This document shows, piece after piece, positions 22,265-33,796 of a stretch of 64,000 bases of DNA. Source of the DNA: Adiantum capillus-veneris (lineage: Eukaryota > Streptophyta > Polypodiopsida > Polypodiales > Pteridaceae); assembly GCA_014529385.2 (NCBI GenBank), contig CM043958.1, positions 154,377,293 to 154,441,292 of the forward strand, read 5' to 3'. How positions within the stretch are numbered: the stretch's first letter is position 1; every line of letters begins with the position of its first letter. Under the pieces are notes generated by a model, which worked only from the letters and a program-made list of their open reading frames with translations, searched no databases and was not told the origin of the DNA. A program made the translations under genes and the position numbers.

Positions 22265-22800
22265 GGCTTTAACAAAACAAGCTTTTTGAACTCAAAAACA
22301 TGCTCTTAACACTCAGTGCTAAACAAAAAAAGTTCGAGAGAATTCTAATGGGAATGGTAACAATAGAAAGAACCCTCAAAATTCTTCTTCTCAATCTCAT
22401 TGTCCATCTACATCTCAATCTTAGAGCGACAAAGGACCATGATAAAGAAAAATCTGATAAACCTAAACTCACACCGGATGAGAAATTGCTCAAGGAATCG
22501 TAGGTGGTCAATTAAGTAGAGAAGAACAGGCATTGTATGCAAAGGAACATAGGTGTTTTCGTTGTCACGTAGTAGGAACCCATTACTGCGTCAACTTGTG
22601 ACTCTACTCCTCAGGTGAGTGCTATGAGTGTGGTAGAGCCACATGAGAAAGGATTGTCCTAAGGAAGAATCTAAAAAGGAACCCACTACTGCGTCAACTT
22701 GTGACTCTACTCCTCAGGTGAGTGCTATGAGTGTGGTAGAGCAAGAAGATAACCAAAAGGGGACTTTCATAGACGATGAACTCATAATATGCTATGGACA
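22265..22800 (+). pseudogene. Gag zinc-knuckle fragment of a retroelement
   Basis: The plus strand encodes, across two frames, a Ser/Asn/Gln-rich linker, SREEQALYAKEHRCFRCHVVG, and after a disruption HMRKDCPKEESKK. Together these form a CX2CX4HX4C knuckle that has been split. The split is a partial tandem duplication: about 68 bp at 22572-22641 recurs at 22677-22743. No other domain of the parent element is present, so this is an isolated gag fragment. Confidence 0.6.
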
Positions 22801-22811
22801 TGTTAATGGTC

Positions 22812-22960
22812 AATATATATGTATATATATACACATATACATAGACATATATATATATATATACACATATACATGTATGTGTATACACACACACACATAT
22901 ATATGTGTGTGTGTGTGTGTGTGTATACACATATATATGTGTACATACATAGATATAGAT
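22812..22960. repeat. Compound (TA)/(CA) microsatellite
   Basis: Mixed ATATAT, ACACAC and GTGTGT runs, mostly alternating purine-pyrimidine (Z-DNA prone). Confidence 0.9.
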
Positions 22961-22997
22961 ATAGTCTCTTGGGATAGTTTCCTACGATGTTAAAATT

Positions 22998-23013
22998 CTC
23001 TTCTTCTTCTTCT

Positions 23014-23079
<66 letters not shown>
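22998..23079. repeat. (TTC)n then (TC)n microsatellite
   Basis: Seven TTC units followed by about 30 TC units, ending 11 bp before the TIR element at 23091. Confidence 0.9.
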
Positions 23080-23082
<3 letters not shown>

Positions 23083-23090
23083 CTAATGTT

Positions 23091-23386
23091 AAATATCGGC
23101 CTGGTTGACAACGTATAGGTGGGGGTGACGGGCAAACCCGGTCGCACCGTTTTTTGGGGAGGTAGCATCTTGTTTAGAGGTATATACAGGAGGCTGCTAT
23201 CTTGTAGCAAGCGCACGCATGTAGCGTAGAGGTAAGGATTGTACTTCCAACTCCAGATGTCTCGGGTTCGACAGTACGCTTGTGGAAAGTGTGTTTGACT
23301 TTTTAGTCAAATTCTTTCAACCGGTTGCAGTTGACTGGCAAATCAGCTTTAGCTGCTTTGCCACGAGGTCAACCAGGCCGATATTT
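23091..23386. mobile_element. TIR element with tRNA-like core
   Basis: A perfect 19-bp terminal inverted repeat, AAATATCGGCCTGGTTGAC (23091-23109) and its complement (23368-23386), bounds 296 bp. The interior has a tRNA-like segment at 23219-23290: GTAGCGTAGAGGTAAGG (A-box-like) and GGGTTCGACAGT (B-box-like). A small palindrome TTTGACTTTTTAGTCAAA is also present. No ORF and no unambiguous TSD. This could be a MITE that captured a SINE head, or a foldback with a fortuitous tRNA-like core. Confidence 0.65.
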
Positions 23387-23415
23387 GACTAAAACACTCT
23401 CTCCCCTCTCCCCAT

Positions 23416-23417
<2 letters not shown>

Positions 23418-23469
<52 letters not shown>

Positions 23470-23499
23470 GCTAGAGAGAGAGAGAGAGAGAGAGAGAGA
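23418..23499. repeat. (CT)n-CATATG-(AG)n palindromic microsatellite
   Basis: About 24 CT units, a short centre containing CATATG, then about 14 AG units. It can fold into a long hairpin. Confidence 0.9.
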
Positions 23500-23694
23500 A
23501 GGCGGGGGGGAGGGGACCCAAATCCTGTATTTAGACTAGAAGTAGCTCGCTATGGCAACCCAAACGCACCTTTGTTTGTTCCCACAGCTTTCCTTGAGGC
23601 CGAGGATTTCTCTCCCGAATGGTGGCGACTCATCCATACCTGCCCCTCCTTCCATGACTATGGTGACTCATCCATACCTGCCCCGCCTTCTGTG

Positions 23695-23765
23695 ACACAC
23701 ACACATACACACATACATACATACATACATCCATACACACACACACACACACACACATATATATG
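23695..23765. repeat. (CA)/(CATA) microsatellite
   Basis: CACACACATACA... and ACATACATACATAC runs followed by (CA)n and ATATAT. Confidence 0.9.
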
Positions 23766-23885
23766 TCATAGTTGCCAGGAACGGGGAACGCGGAACGGCA
23801 ATTGCCACAAAATGCCATTCCCTGTTACGGGTACTCACGTTTGAAACATGGAAAGGGGATTCATAACGGGAACTTAGAATGAGAA
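23765..23885. mobile_element. GGAACG-type element end
   Basis: CATAGTTGCCAGGAACGGGGAACGCGGAACGG resembles, in reverse complement, the right end of the insertion at 14800-15255 (CATAGTTACCCGGAACGGG). It suggests a second, truncated member of that family. The far end is not resolved because it runs into a poly-G/(GA)n tract. Confidence 0.4.
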
Positions 23886-23887
23886 CG

Positions 23888-23932
23888 AGGGGGGGGGGGG
23901 GGGGGGGGGGGAGAGAGAGAGAGAGAGAGAGA
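23888..23932. repeat. Poly-G and (GA)n tract
   Basis: About 23 consecutive G residues followed by (GA)n; assembly length here is likely unreliable. Confidence 0.85.
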
Positions 23933-24062
23933 GGCCTAACAGCTCGCTCCAAGAGGGAGCTATTGAGGGCGCCTTTTTTTATTTTTGCTCAATTGAACAA
24001 AAATGTAGAAAAAACTCTCTCAAAAGCTCCCTCAAAAAGCTCTCTTCATTCCCATCCACAAT

Positions 24063-24132
24063 TCCTTTTACTAACGGGAAGGGAGAGCCTTCCTTGACTT
24101 AATGAGAGAATGCGCAATGACCAAAACAAGAG
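24063..24132 (-). repeat. Short LTR B/A-type fragment
   Basis: About 65 bp (GGGAGAGCCTTCCTTGACTT, AATGAGAGAATG, CCAAAACAAGAG) matches 44917-44972 in the LTR of element B nearly base for base. It lies just left of element E. LTR B sequence resumes on the other side of E (33797 onwards). I read it as the displaced 3' part of the same LTR, with ~250 bp of unexplained sequence (24133-24381) between it and E. Confidence 0.6.
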
Positions 24133-24386
24133 TGTACCTTAGAGAAAAAGTCACCTCCCAAAACCAATCCGTAACCGGCTATGAGTAACTGCAAACAAAA
24201 TCAACTAGCCTTGCTAAATTGATATCGTCAAGGCATAATCAAATGTCAATGTCAACTCAAACTTCAAAAATCACCGTCCAATCATGAAATTCACCAATGC
24301 TTGAAAGCCCATCATAGAAGACCATGTCCAATTCGTTGAAGATAAACCGTCAATTTGTATACAACAAAAAGTTTTTGCTAGGTATG

Positions 24387-26426
24387 TGAAACTGGCCCGT
24401 AGGGCGGTAGACTGTAGCGCAGATAATGTGTCGTGCTCTCTACAGTGGGTGGTCCTCTGTGCAATGTGCGTGACAATCTCACTCAAACAGACTGAAAAGA
24501 AAGGAAACAATAGACATCAACAGAGGTCACAAAGGCACAACAACAGACCAGAACATATGACTCGACTATCTCAAAGAACTGATACAGACTCTGGCGTGGC
24601 AGCACACTCAGCTCCAGCCCAAGACTCACAGGTACAATGGGGGTGTCGAGGCTCAGATGTGCCAGGATGGTGAAGACGTGCTCTGTGTATAGACTCACTC
24701 TAGACGACTACGTGAAAGATGATCCTAATGACCCAAAACGACTACTCATATGTACAACCATAAAGAGCCACCAACGGCTCATAAATGTCCAGTCAGCTAA
24801 GTCTATCTCCAAACTGAGTGGTGGTGGTGACCTGGCCACAGTGTCCACTAGACCACCGTCGGTACCCTGCCACGTGTCACTTCCCAGCCGAGAGGGTCCG
24901 TCCAGTGTGAACCAGACCAATTGTAACCAACTGTCCAACTGTCTCTGTCTGTCATGTGAAGTGACACTGTAGCCCTGCTACATAGACGTTAGCATTCACC
25001 CGATTCTTTAACACTTGACTTTACGACACAAAGCAATGACTTAAAAGGAACCTGTAACTGGGAATGGGATTACACTTCAAAACAAAAGCACGGCCAGGAA
25101 GCTAGAATGCTTCCAAGCAGACAGCGACACATGTAGGCCCCAAAGGTTGGCGCCCCTTTCGGTATTTCTTTATTCTTTAACAGAGGGAATAAAACCTGTG
25201 ATTTCCTACAAGCTGTCCCGCATAATCCGGGCTAAATTCCATCTGTTCTGGCCCGATTTCGGCAACATAACAATACTAGGACGCTTCACAGTCAGTATCC
25301 CCACGTAGTAGATGACTTCCCCGACGCATACGGACACTTTGCAAAACCTAGCGAGAATCTGCAGCATGCTGAATTCTCTGTTTTCTGCCCCAAAAATGCA
25401 CCAGATCACCTCTACAGCGGTCCCTTCGCGTCCCCGAACCTCCTGGGGGTATTAAAGACCGTTTAGGGCCGAAACCGTAAACCTGCAAAAATATACAGCA
25501 GCCTGTAATTCACTGTTTCGGGCTCCGTTTCGCGTGTCGGTCGCATCCGTAGCAAGTCCTCGAGCTCCCACACCTGTAGGGCTACTTGCCCTTTGAATCG
25601 GACGAGATTTCGCACGTGAAACCTCTCCGAATTCACCTGTACCTGCGGGGGATTAGCCTCTAGCTAATCCAGTACATGTGCAAGAGGCTCTTGCCTCGGC
25701 AATCGCGCATGAACCCACACAACTGTACATTGGTCAAATGAGAAGCCCACTTGAGGGGCATAACATAACTACTCGTAGGGGAGAGAGAGAGAGAGCAGTG
25801 CGTAGCGTGCAGGGCATCACTCCTGGCACCGCATTGTACATAAGAGGGAAAGGAAGCACTCCGTAGCTCTTGCATCTGTTGCAATCCGCCTGTATGTTGA
25901 AAAATGCGCCCCCTTTCTCTTGTAGCCTCACCCAAGCTCTCCTAGAGTGGCAAAAATGCTCACAGAGTGACACCTCGCCCAGTTTCCGACTTTGGCCAAC
26001 TTGGCTAAAAATATCTCAGTTGGTGCGTCACTTGACTTGGCAACAGAGCAATAAAATGTTCCCCTTGTCATTCCAGAGCTAATGACGCGAACATATTTTT
26101 AAGTCCAAAATAGCAATTCCCTAAATTTTAGGAGATGCTTCCATGGAACTCACACTGGTCATCTGACCATCAATCACCACTAGAACCACATCGAAAAATG
26201 AATGTCGGCCAGCTATCAGGTGATTTACACTCATAGCCCCACTGTGGCTAACCTTAGTCCATTTGCCCAACTTCAGTGCTCATTGGCCGTCCGGCCTAGA
26301 CTCTCACTGTCCGCCTCACACCATGTAACTCGGGCATTGGCATTTGCAGAGGGGTGCTTTAAAACAAGTCAAATAAAATTCCCCCAAAAAGAAATCAACA
26401 AGTAAAGTTGCCACAGACTCGTGACG
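24387..26426 (-). repeat. 3' LTR of element E, interrupted by solo LTR F
   Basis: About 1465 bp once the 570-bp LTR F and its extra TSD copy are removed; this matches the 1456-bp right LTR. The inner terminal base has mutated (CTCGTGACG instead of ...GACA). The shared CCCCTTTCGGTATTTCTTTATT motif is at 25152-25174. Confidence 0.88.
24413..24982 (-). repeat. Solo LTR of family F inside LTR E
   Basis: 570 bp, plus-strand TGTAGCGCAGATAA ... CCCTGCTACA, flanked by tagac (24408-24412 and 24983-24987). The right LTR of E has the uninterrupted sequence GGGCAGTAGACGTCAGC, which proves the insertion. Strand is given by analogy with 11898-12464. Confidence 0.93.
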
Positions 26427-26880
26427 TACCCCCCTCTTGAAATCGCGAACGTCCTCGTTTGCATGAATATCAATCCATTAGTGTGTACAGCACTTCATGG
26501 ACGCCATATCACGACTGTCAACCTTTTCGTGTGCACACACCTGGTCAACATGGTACGAGACATACATGCTCGTAGTTAACACCTCTTGTGTATTTAACAC
26601 TTGTTAACTCATGTATGTCTACCTGTGAGACTGTTCCATTGACATAGTGGATAGCTTTCACAATGTGCCACTGGCTTTAATAGAGTCCATAACTTTTAGT
26701 ACACTTCCAATGCTTTCAAGCATAATAAACCAACAGTTTAAAAATGTGTCAACATGTACTCATTAGAAGCAATTGTTGTACTCTTGACAACTGACAAGAC
26801 ATACTTACTTCTATAGCACTAAACAAACTTTTGGACAAAACTTTTATTCCCCAAGGGCAATTGCCAAGCAGGATACACTT
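26427..26880 (-). other. Element E polypurine tract and 3' non-coding region
   Basis: On the minus strand TCAAGAGGGGGGTA (26427-26441) directly precedes the 3' LTR and serves as the polypurine tract. The rest is AT-rich and has no coding remnant. Confidence 0.65.
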
Positions 26881-28610
26881 CTATTGCACTAAATCCATAG
26901 ATACATGAGAAGTGCTAGCTCCTGGATCACCCCCCTCTAGTGCAGGTCTCTTTCCTTTTGACCTTTGCTCTTCTTGAGTTGGAGAATACGTAGGTGGTAA
27001 ACCAAAGGCTTCAAGGTATAGCTGCAATACATTGGTGACTAACAGTTCGCTCTCTTCCATCCACTTTGCATCCATAGGTGGATAGTTCTTGAACTTCACC
27101 AAATATCGCCTTGTAAGCTTGCCTTTGACTTTTCTTTCCTTGTGTGCCATGATCTATTCTGGGACCAAAATTTCATCAAGCTCTTCAACTTCCAGTTGCT
27201 CTTCAACTGGCATATCCTCTGGCACATCACCAACAAATGGTCTAAGAAGACTCACGTGAAAAGCATTGTGAATCTTCCAGTTCTCAGGCAATTTCAGCCT
27301 ATAACTGACGTCACTGATCTTCTCTGTTACTTGAAAAGGCCCATAGTAACGCATACTACGCTTTGTAAAGAGACTTTCTTTACCTTTTCGCTTCTTTAAG
27401 CGTGCCTTTTCAAACCGCAACAGTACCCAATCACCAAGTGAAAACAACAATTCACGACGGTGGAGATCGACAGCGTTCGTTTGCTTTGCCTGAGTCTTTT
27501 CAAGGGCATGCTTTATCTTCGGGTACATTTCATCCATATTCTGTACATATTGATCTGCCTGAAAAAAAATTTCCTTGGTATACAAAATGGGAGGATCTTT
27601 GATATGACCTTCGACAATTTCAAAAGGTGCTTTGCCCGTTGAAGAATGCACTGTATTATTGTACGCATACTCAACCAACGGCAAATACTGCTCCCACTTC
27701 GCCTTGTGCTCTGACACATGTAAGCAGATCCAAGACAGTAGAATTTGCCTCTTCTGACTGCCCATCTGTCTGTGGATGAAACGACGATGAGAACTTAAGT
27801 GTAGTGCCCATATCTCAAATATGCCTCTCCAGAATAGACTTGTCATCCGTGGGTCACGGCTGACAATCAATTGTGCCATACCATGGTACTTAAAGATATT
27901 ATACATAAAGAGACGTGCCATCTGATCTGGTTTTATCTTCTTCCTAACAGGAATGAAATGAGCTTGCTTGCTGAATCTGCCAATAATGGTCCAGATTCCA
28001 TCATTCCCAGTTTGTGTTCTTGGAAGATCAAAGATAAAATCCATAGCTATACTTTCCCATGGTTTATCTAGAATCGGCAATGGCTGTAACAGCCCTGGTG
28101 CCTTTTGCCTGTCAAACTTGACCTTTTGGCAAATCACGCATGCTCGCACAAAGGCATCCACGTCTCTCCTCAAGGTAGGCCAATAAAGAATGTCTAACCG
28201 CTTTCACTATAGCATCTATACCACGATGACCTGCATACGGTGGGACATGACTCTCTATCATGACCTTATGTCGCAATGGCCTAGTGACACAAAGTTTGCC
28301 ATGCATCATCATAAAACCATCTCTGAGGAGGTAGTGCTCATGACGTTGTCCTTCCTGTAACTGTTTGAAGATCCTTGCAAAATCTTCGTCACTCGCATGT
28401 TCCTTCATGTCATCAAGCTCATGATGATAAGGAATTGACACAGCTGAAATTTGTGGCTTTCTTGATAACGCATCAGCCACAACATTCTTCTTGCCTTCCA
28501 CATGCACAATCTGGAAGTGAAACATGGAAAGAATATTTGCCCATCGCATATGCTTTTCCGATAGCTTTGACTATGTCAGAAAGTATAGCAAGGTTTGATG
28601 ATCCGTTTGG
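26881..28610 (-). pseudogene. Element E RNase H end, integrase and chromodomain
   Basis: From right to left: RNase H end (VHVEGKKNVVADALSRK); integrase zinc region (VPPYAGHRGIDA ... CVICQKVKF); core with D in [11 protein letters not shown] and D in VSRDPRM, and a damaged E region (frameshift near 27720-27790); GKAPFEIVEG and the C-terminal MRYYGPFQV...NAFHVSLLRP block. After PE an in-frame TAG at 27154-27156 separates a chromodomain (RRYLVKFKNYPPMDAKWMEESEL, 26960-27150). Chromodomains tether integration to marked chromatin in chromoviruses. At least three frame disruptions; inactive. Confidence 0.85.
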
Positions 28611-28690
28611 ACAACAAAATCGGCACCTAGTAGGTAGTGTTTCCAACTTAAGAGCGCATGAATCACAGCCTGTAACTCTTTTTCATAGAC

Positions 28691-30430
28691 CTACATGGTC
28701 ATCTCTGGCCCTTGCAAGATTCTGCTCTCATAGGCTACTACCCTGCCATCTTGCATTAGCACTGCACCAATGCTACTGCCACAAGCATCACACTCGACCA
28801 CAAATGACTTCCTGAGATTTGGCAAAACAATGACTGGATCTAAAGTCATCTTTTCCTTTAAGAGATTAAAAGCTGAAATCTCTTTTTGGGTCCATCTGAA
28901 AGTGACCTCTTTCTTTTGCAAAGCATGTAAAGGTGAAGCAATCTCTGCAAAGTCGCGAATGAATCTTCTGTAGTAAGAACATAGCCCTAAAAAGCTACGG
29001 ACATCGTGCACACTCCTTAAAGCTGGCCATGTCTTGATTGCTTCCACCTTCACACGATCCATTCGGACGCCATTTTTTGACACAATGTGTCCAAGAAAGT
29101 GGATCTCTTCCAAGAAGAACTCGCTTTTCTTGCCATTGATGAGCAATCTGTTCCTGCGCAACTCTTCAAACACAATGGTCAAGTGATGCCTATGCTCCTC
29201 TTCATTCTTCGAGTAGACTATCATGTCATCAAAGAATGTGCCAACAAAGTTCTGATATGGACGGAAGATCGTATCCATCATCCTATTGAACGTAGCAAGA
29301 GCATTCATAAGACCAAATGGCATCACTAAAAACTCGTAGCGACCAAATGTCGTTCTAAACGCAGTCTTGTGCACATCCTCAAGCCTAATCCGAATTTGAT
29401 GGTACCCACTTTTAAGGTCGATCCTGCTGAAAATCGCTACACCCTCTAGGCGATCAAGAATATCATCAATCCTTGGAATAGGAAACCTATTCTTGATGGT
29501 ATTCTTATTCGACGCACGGTAGTCCATACACATGCACCACGAGCCATCCTTTTTTTGTACTAGGAGAACTGGAGAGCAATAGGTTGACGAGCTAGGCTGA
29601 ATCAGTCCTTTCTCTAAGAGCTCTTCCACTTGGCTCATAATCTCTTTCCGCTGCGCCTCACTAACCCCATACGGTGACCCATTTGGTGGGCTACAACCTG
29701 GCACCAAATCAATCGCATGATCCTCACGCCTCTCCGACGGTAATTGAGACGGTAATGAATCAGAAAAGCAGCCATTAAACTTTTGCAAAAATGCTAACCT
29801 CTCTTTATCTAGCACAGATAAATTTGATTGACAACTATCTGAAACATCACGTGCAAAAATCAAGTACGCAGAAAGATGATTCTTTATAACAGAAGTGATA
29901 GCAGAAGCAGATACAATAGGGACTGACTCTCCTTTTAGCTTTACATCCAAGATGTGAGTTTTGCCCCTATGCTGTACAGTGATCTTTTTGTTGTAGGCAT
30001 CCAAGACTCCATGCACTCGGAACATCCACGGGATCCCCAACAAGACATCACATCCTAACAGCGGCATGATGTAGAACTCTTCTGTGTCCACATACGACTA
30101 AATATGCAGACGCAGTTTTCCAATGATGGGAGTAACACACTCTGAGTGGCCAGGACATGCCAATCCTGCCTCTGCGGTATACCCCATCCCTTTAGCTTTG
30201 ATGCCCAGCTTCATAGCTAATTCTAGCGTGATAAAGTTCGCTTTGGCACCTCGATCAAAGAGGATAAGTGCCATCTGGTCTCTAACTTTACCCCACGCTT
30301 TGGACATGCAAATCCTGCCTCTACGGTATACCCCATCTCTTCAGCTCTGATGCCCAGCTTCATAGCTAATTCTGGGGTGATAAAGTTCGCTTTGACACCT
30401 CGATCAAAGAAGATAAGTGCCATCTGGTCT
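28691..30430 (-). pseudogene. Element E protease, reverse transcriptase and RNase H
   Basis: An open frame of 466 codons (28691-30091) holds the protease end (GCDVLLGIPW), RT ([49 protein letters not shown], active site FFDD in VGTFFDDMIVYSK), and the connection LGHIVSKNGVRMD. RNase H follows (VVECDACGSSIGAVL). A stop lies before QTDHQTL-like sequence at ~28600. Upstream, the protease active site (FDRGAKANFI; DRGA instead of DSGA) is present twice because of a ~152-bp tandem duplication (30151-30302/30303-30444). Confidence 0.85.
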
Positions 30431-30436
30431 CTAACT

Positions 30437-32238
30437 TTACCCTAGTACACATGTTGGGCATTTGTCGCCCAACATGTCTGGCACTAAACCTGCCGAGGGC
30501 ATAGGCTTCTTTCCTTCCCTGTCCTCTTTGCCATCAGAGTCAACTGGCCTTTTCTTTTGTGGACAGTTGGTTGCAAAATGACCAATCTGCTCGCATATAA
30601 AGCACTTGTTTTCAGTCATCAAGACCTTCTTTTCCTCGGGCATCTTCCGCATAAAAGGCTTCCTTTTCTGCTTCTTTGCCTGCGCTCTAGAAGTCTCGGC
30701 TGAACCTTTGCCTTTATTGAGCCTCGTTGGCCCCTGGGACGCTTCAAGAGCCGCTCTAGTAAAGGGCTGCTTTGCTGAATTTTTCTTTTGCTGCCCTCCT
30801 TTCTCGTTGCTCGGAAACCCATTGTCTTCTCCTTTCAACAAGGCAAGACCAGTGTTAGCAACTTCCATAAGCTGAGCGAGGGTAGCCACTCTGTTCTTGG
30901 TACAGTAATCGCGAAGCCCTCTAGGCAACCCACAACAGTAATTCTCAATCTGCTCTGTCAATGGCACAAATCTAGGAGGTCACTGAGAGTAGCGCTTTAC
31001 AAAACCTCCTATTGTACTCCAGCAAGCTCTTGCATGTAGTCAAAGTAAGTTGGTGCCAATCTGTCATGACGTCGGCTTCAAATTCATCTGACAGCCAAGC
31101 AGATGCAAACATTTACTTGAAGTAAACCCAAGAGGGGGGTGCCTATCCTTGCATTAACAATGTCGTTCACCATGTGAGCGCATTGTCCTTTAAGAAAGTG
31201 GCAACTTTCCTTACTTTAGAGGCCTTCATAAAATTCCCTCCTGCATAAGCTGTATCAAATTGCTAGAGGAATGTAAGAGCCTTTGCTTTATCCTCGAAGC
31301 CACTAAAGGTGTGGAACTTCACAACTGCACCTCCTTCTTTGTATAGTTTTGGCTTCTCTATTGGCCCCAAATTGTCATAGGGAACTATTTGCAGCATGGA
31401 CACTGTAGTAGGGACCATCTGTGCCCCTTGGTCATTGAGATTCTGCATCAAAGGTGCCATATCTGGCTGCTGTCCAGAAAAACCAGCCATGCCAAAATTG
31501 ACCTATGGCACCCCAAACTGGCCTTGATTGCTTTGAAAGCCTTGTTGCATGCCAATGTTACCATGCATGGGGTTTGGCGTCATGCCATGCATACCCCCAA
31601 ACACTGTTCCAGGCACATAACTATTGGTTTCCAGGCACATAACCAGCCGTACTTTGGAACACGGATCCACCCCCGAAATACCCAGGATGTACCGTGGGTG
31701 GTGGAAAAACCTGATGCACTGCCTGGAGACTGGTTCCCTGTCCATTTAATGCAACATTTTGACCCTAAAAGGTGGCGGTCTGAACTACCAAAACCTGTGG
31801 AGTAGGGATCCTCGCCACCTGTTCATGGACAGAAGGGACCTATCTAGGAGTCTGATGTGACTCCGCAACATGTGAATGCTCCCCGTCCTGCAGAGACGCA
31901 TGGGGGACCTGGGCTTGGGCCTCAACGGGCTTTGTACGCTGAGGGCGTTCCTTTGCCTGCTGTGACTTTGACGGTGCTTGCAAATAATCCATAAACCTGG
32001 GATTCTGCACCAACTGAGTGAAGACATTCACAGCAGCAACTAATTGTGTCTTAAACGCATCCTCTTCAAAGTGCCCAGTTGTGAACCCTTGAACCTGTTC
32101 TCGATGTGCATTCACATGAACAAAAAGCGTAGACAGTGGCAATCGTGAACTCTCGCCAACTTCATGCTGTAAAGGAATAGCCCGTCTACCCTGGGAAGAG
32201 GAACCCTCTTCTCTAGCATCGTTTGTCCTGTCAGCCAT
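30437..32238 (-). pseudogene. Element E gag
   Basis: The start at 32238 (MADRTNDAREEG) is chosen as the first Met after the primer-binding region. The frame is open to 31840, then broken. Pieces in order: QLVAAVNVFTQLVQNPRF; a Gly/Met/Gln-rich spacer; YKEGGAVVKFHTFSGFEDKAKALTFL (31263-31490); and a C-terminal piece 30437-30967. The last contains IENYCCGLPRGLRDYC, a Lys-rich linker and the zinc knuckle CFICEQIGHFATNC. About 290 bp (30968-31262) are badly frameshifted. It forms the particle shell in intact relatives. Confidence 0.75.
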
Positions 32239-32317
32239 AGTGTAATTCCAAGTTCCTGTGCTTTGTGTCTTCGCTGAAAACCAACCAAGGCTCACTTCTT
32301 GAAGAAAAAGTGATCTT

Positions 32318-32335
32318 GTCCCGGCAACAGAACCA
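32318..32335 (-). other. Probable primer-binding site of element E
   Basis: Directly beside the LTR, the minus strand reads TGGTTCTGTTGCCGGGAC. This is not the initiator-Met type used by A-D and H. It resembles TGGCGCCGTTGCCGGGGA, the site complementary to a tRNA-Asp-type primer in some plant gypsy elements. The tRNA assignment is an inference. Confidence 0.5.
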
Positions 32336-33791
32336 TGGAACCGGCCCGTAGGGCAGTAGACGTCAGCTTTTACCCAATTCTTTACCACTTGACTTTACAA
32401 CACAAAGCAATGACTTCAAAGGAACCTGTAACTAGGAATGGGATTACACTTCAAAACAAAAGCACGGCCAGGAAGCTAGAATGCTTCCAAGCAGACAGAG
32501 ACACCTGTAGGCCCCAAAGGTTGGCGCCCCTTTCGGTATTTCTTTATTCTTTAACAGAGGGAATAAAACTTGTGATTTCCTACAAGCTGTCCCGCATAAT
32601 CCGGGCTGAATTCCATCTGTTCTGGCCCAATTTCGGTAGCATAACTGTACTAGGACGCTCCACAATCAGTATCCCCACGCAGTAGATGACTTCCCCGACG
32701 CATATGGACACTTTGCAAAACCTGGCAAGAATCTGCAGCACGCTGAATTCTCTGTTTTCAGCCCCGAAAATGCACCAGATCACCTCTACAGCGGTCCCTT
32801 CGCGTCCCCGAACCTCCTGGGGGTATTAGGGACCGTTTATGGCTGAAACCGTAAGCCTGCAAAAATATACGGCAGGCTGTAATTCCCTGTTGCGGGCTCC
32901 GTTTCGCGTGCCGGTCGCACCTCAACAAGTCCTCGAGCTCCCGCACCTGTAGGGCTACTTGCCCTTTAAATCGGACGAGATTTCACACGTGAAACCTCTC
33001 CAAATTCACCTATACCTACGGGGGATTAGCAGCTAATCCAGTACCTGCGCAAGAGGCTCTTGCCTCGGCAATCGCGCATGAACCCACACAACTGTACATT
33101 GGTCAAATGAGAAGCGCACTTGAGGGGCATAACATAACTGCTCATAGGGGAGAGAGAGAGCAGTGTGTAGCGTGCAGGGCATCACTCCTGGCACCGCACT
33201 GTACATAAGAGGGAACGGAAGCACTCCCTAGCTCTTGCACCTGTTGCAATCTGCCTGTATGCTGAAAAATGCGTCCCCTTTCTCTTGTAGGCTCGCCCCA
33301 GCTCTCCCAGAGTGGCAGAAATGCTCACAGAGTGACACCTCGCCCAGTTTCCGACTATAGCCAACTTGGCTAAAAATATCTCAACTGGTGCGTCAATTGA
33401 CTTGGCAACAGAGCATAAAATGTTCCCCTTGTCATTCCAGAGCTAATGATGCGAGCACATTTCCAGATCCAAAATAGCAGTTCCCTAAATTTTAGGAGAT
33501 GCTTCCATGGCACTCACACTGGTCATCTGACCATCAATCACCACTGGAACCACGTCGAAAAATGCAATGTCGGCCAGCTATCAGGTGATTTACACTCGCA
33601 ACCCCACCGTGGCTAACGTTAGTCCATTTGCCCAACTTCAATGCTCACTGGCCATCCGGCCTAGACTCTCACTGTCCGCCTCACACCATGTAACTCGGGC
33701 ATTGGCATTTGCAGAGGGGTGCTTTAAAACAAGTCAAATAAAATTCCCCCAAAAAGAAATCAACAAGTAAAGTTGCCACAGACTCGTGATA
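32336..33791 (-). repeat. 5' LTR of element E
   Basis: 1456 bp, plus-strand TGGAACCGGCC ... CTCGTGATA, followed by the TSD gtatg. It carries the shared CGCCCCTTTCGGTATTTCTTTATT motif (32525-32548). Differences from the left LTR are frequent single substitutions, so the insertion is not recent. Confidence 0.9.
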
Positions 33792-33796
33792 GTATG

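Larger units (their letters stand above)
24387..33791 (-). mobile_element. Complete chromovirus-type gypsy element E
   Basis: LTRs at 24387-26426 (3' LTR, enlarged by a solo LTR F) and 32336-33791 (5' LTR). The 5-bp target duplication gtatg is at 24382-24386 and 33792-33796. The minus-strand order is gag, protease, RT, RNase H, integrase, chromodomain. A polypurine tract (26427-26441) and a primer-binding site beside the right LTR complete the structure. It is full length but degenerate. It was inserted within older LTR B sequence. Confidence 0.92.

Noticed and set aside
23219-23290. A second tRNA gene
   Set aside because: The B box deviates from GGTTCRANYCC and no cloverleaf forms; treated as a tRNA-like core of a TIR element.
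22643-23845. Open frames rich in HTHTYI, VCVCVC or SLSLSL
   Set aside because: Translations of dinucleotide microsatellites.
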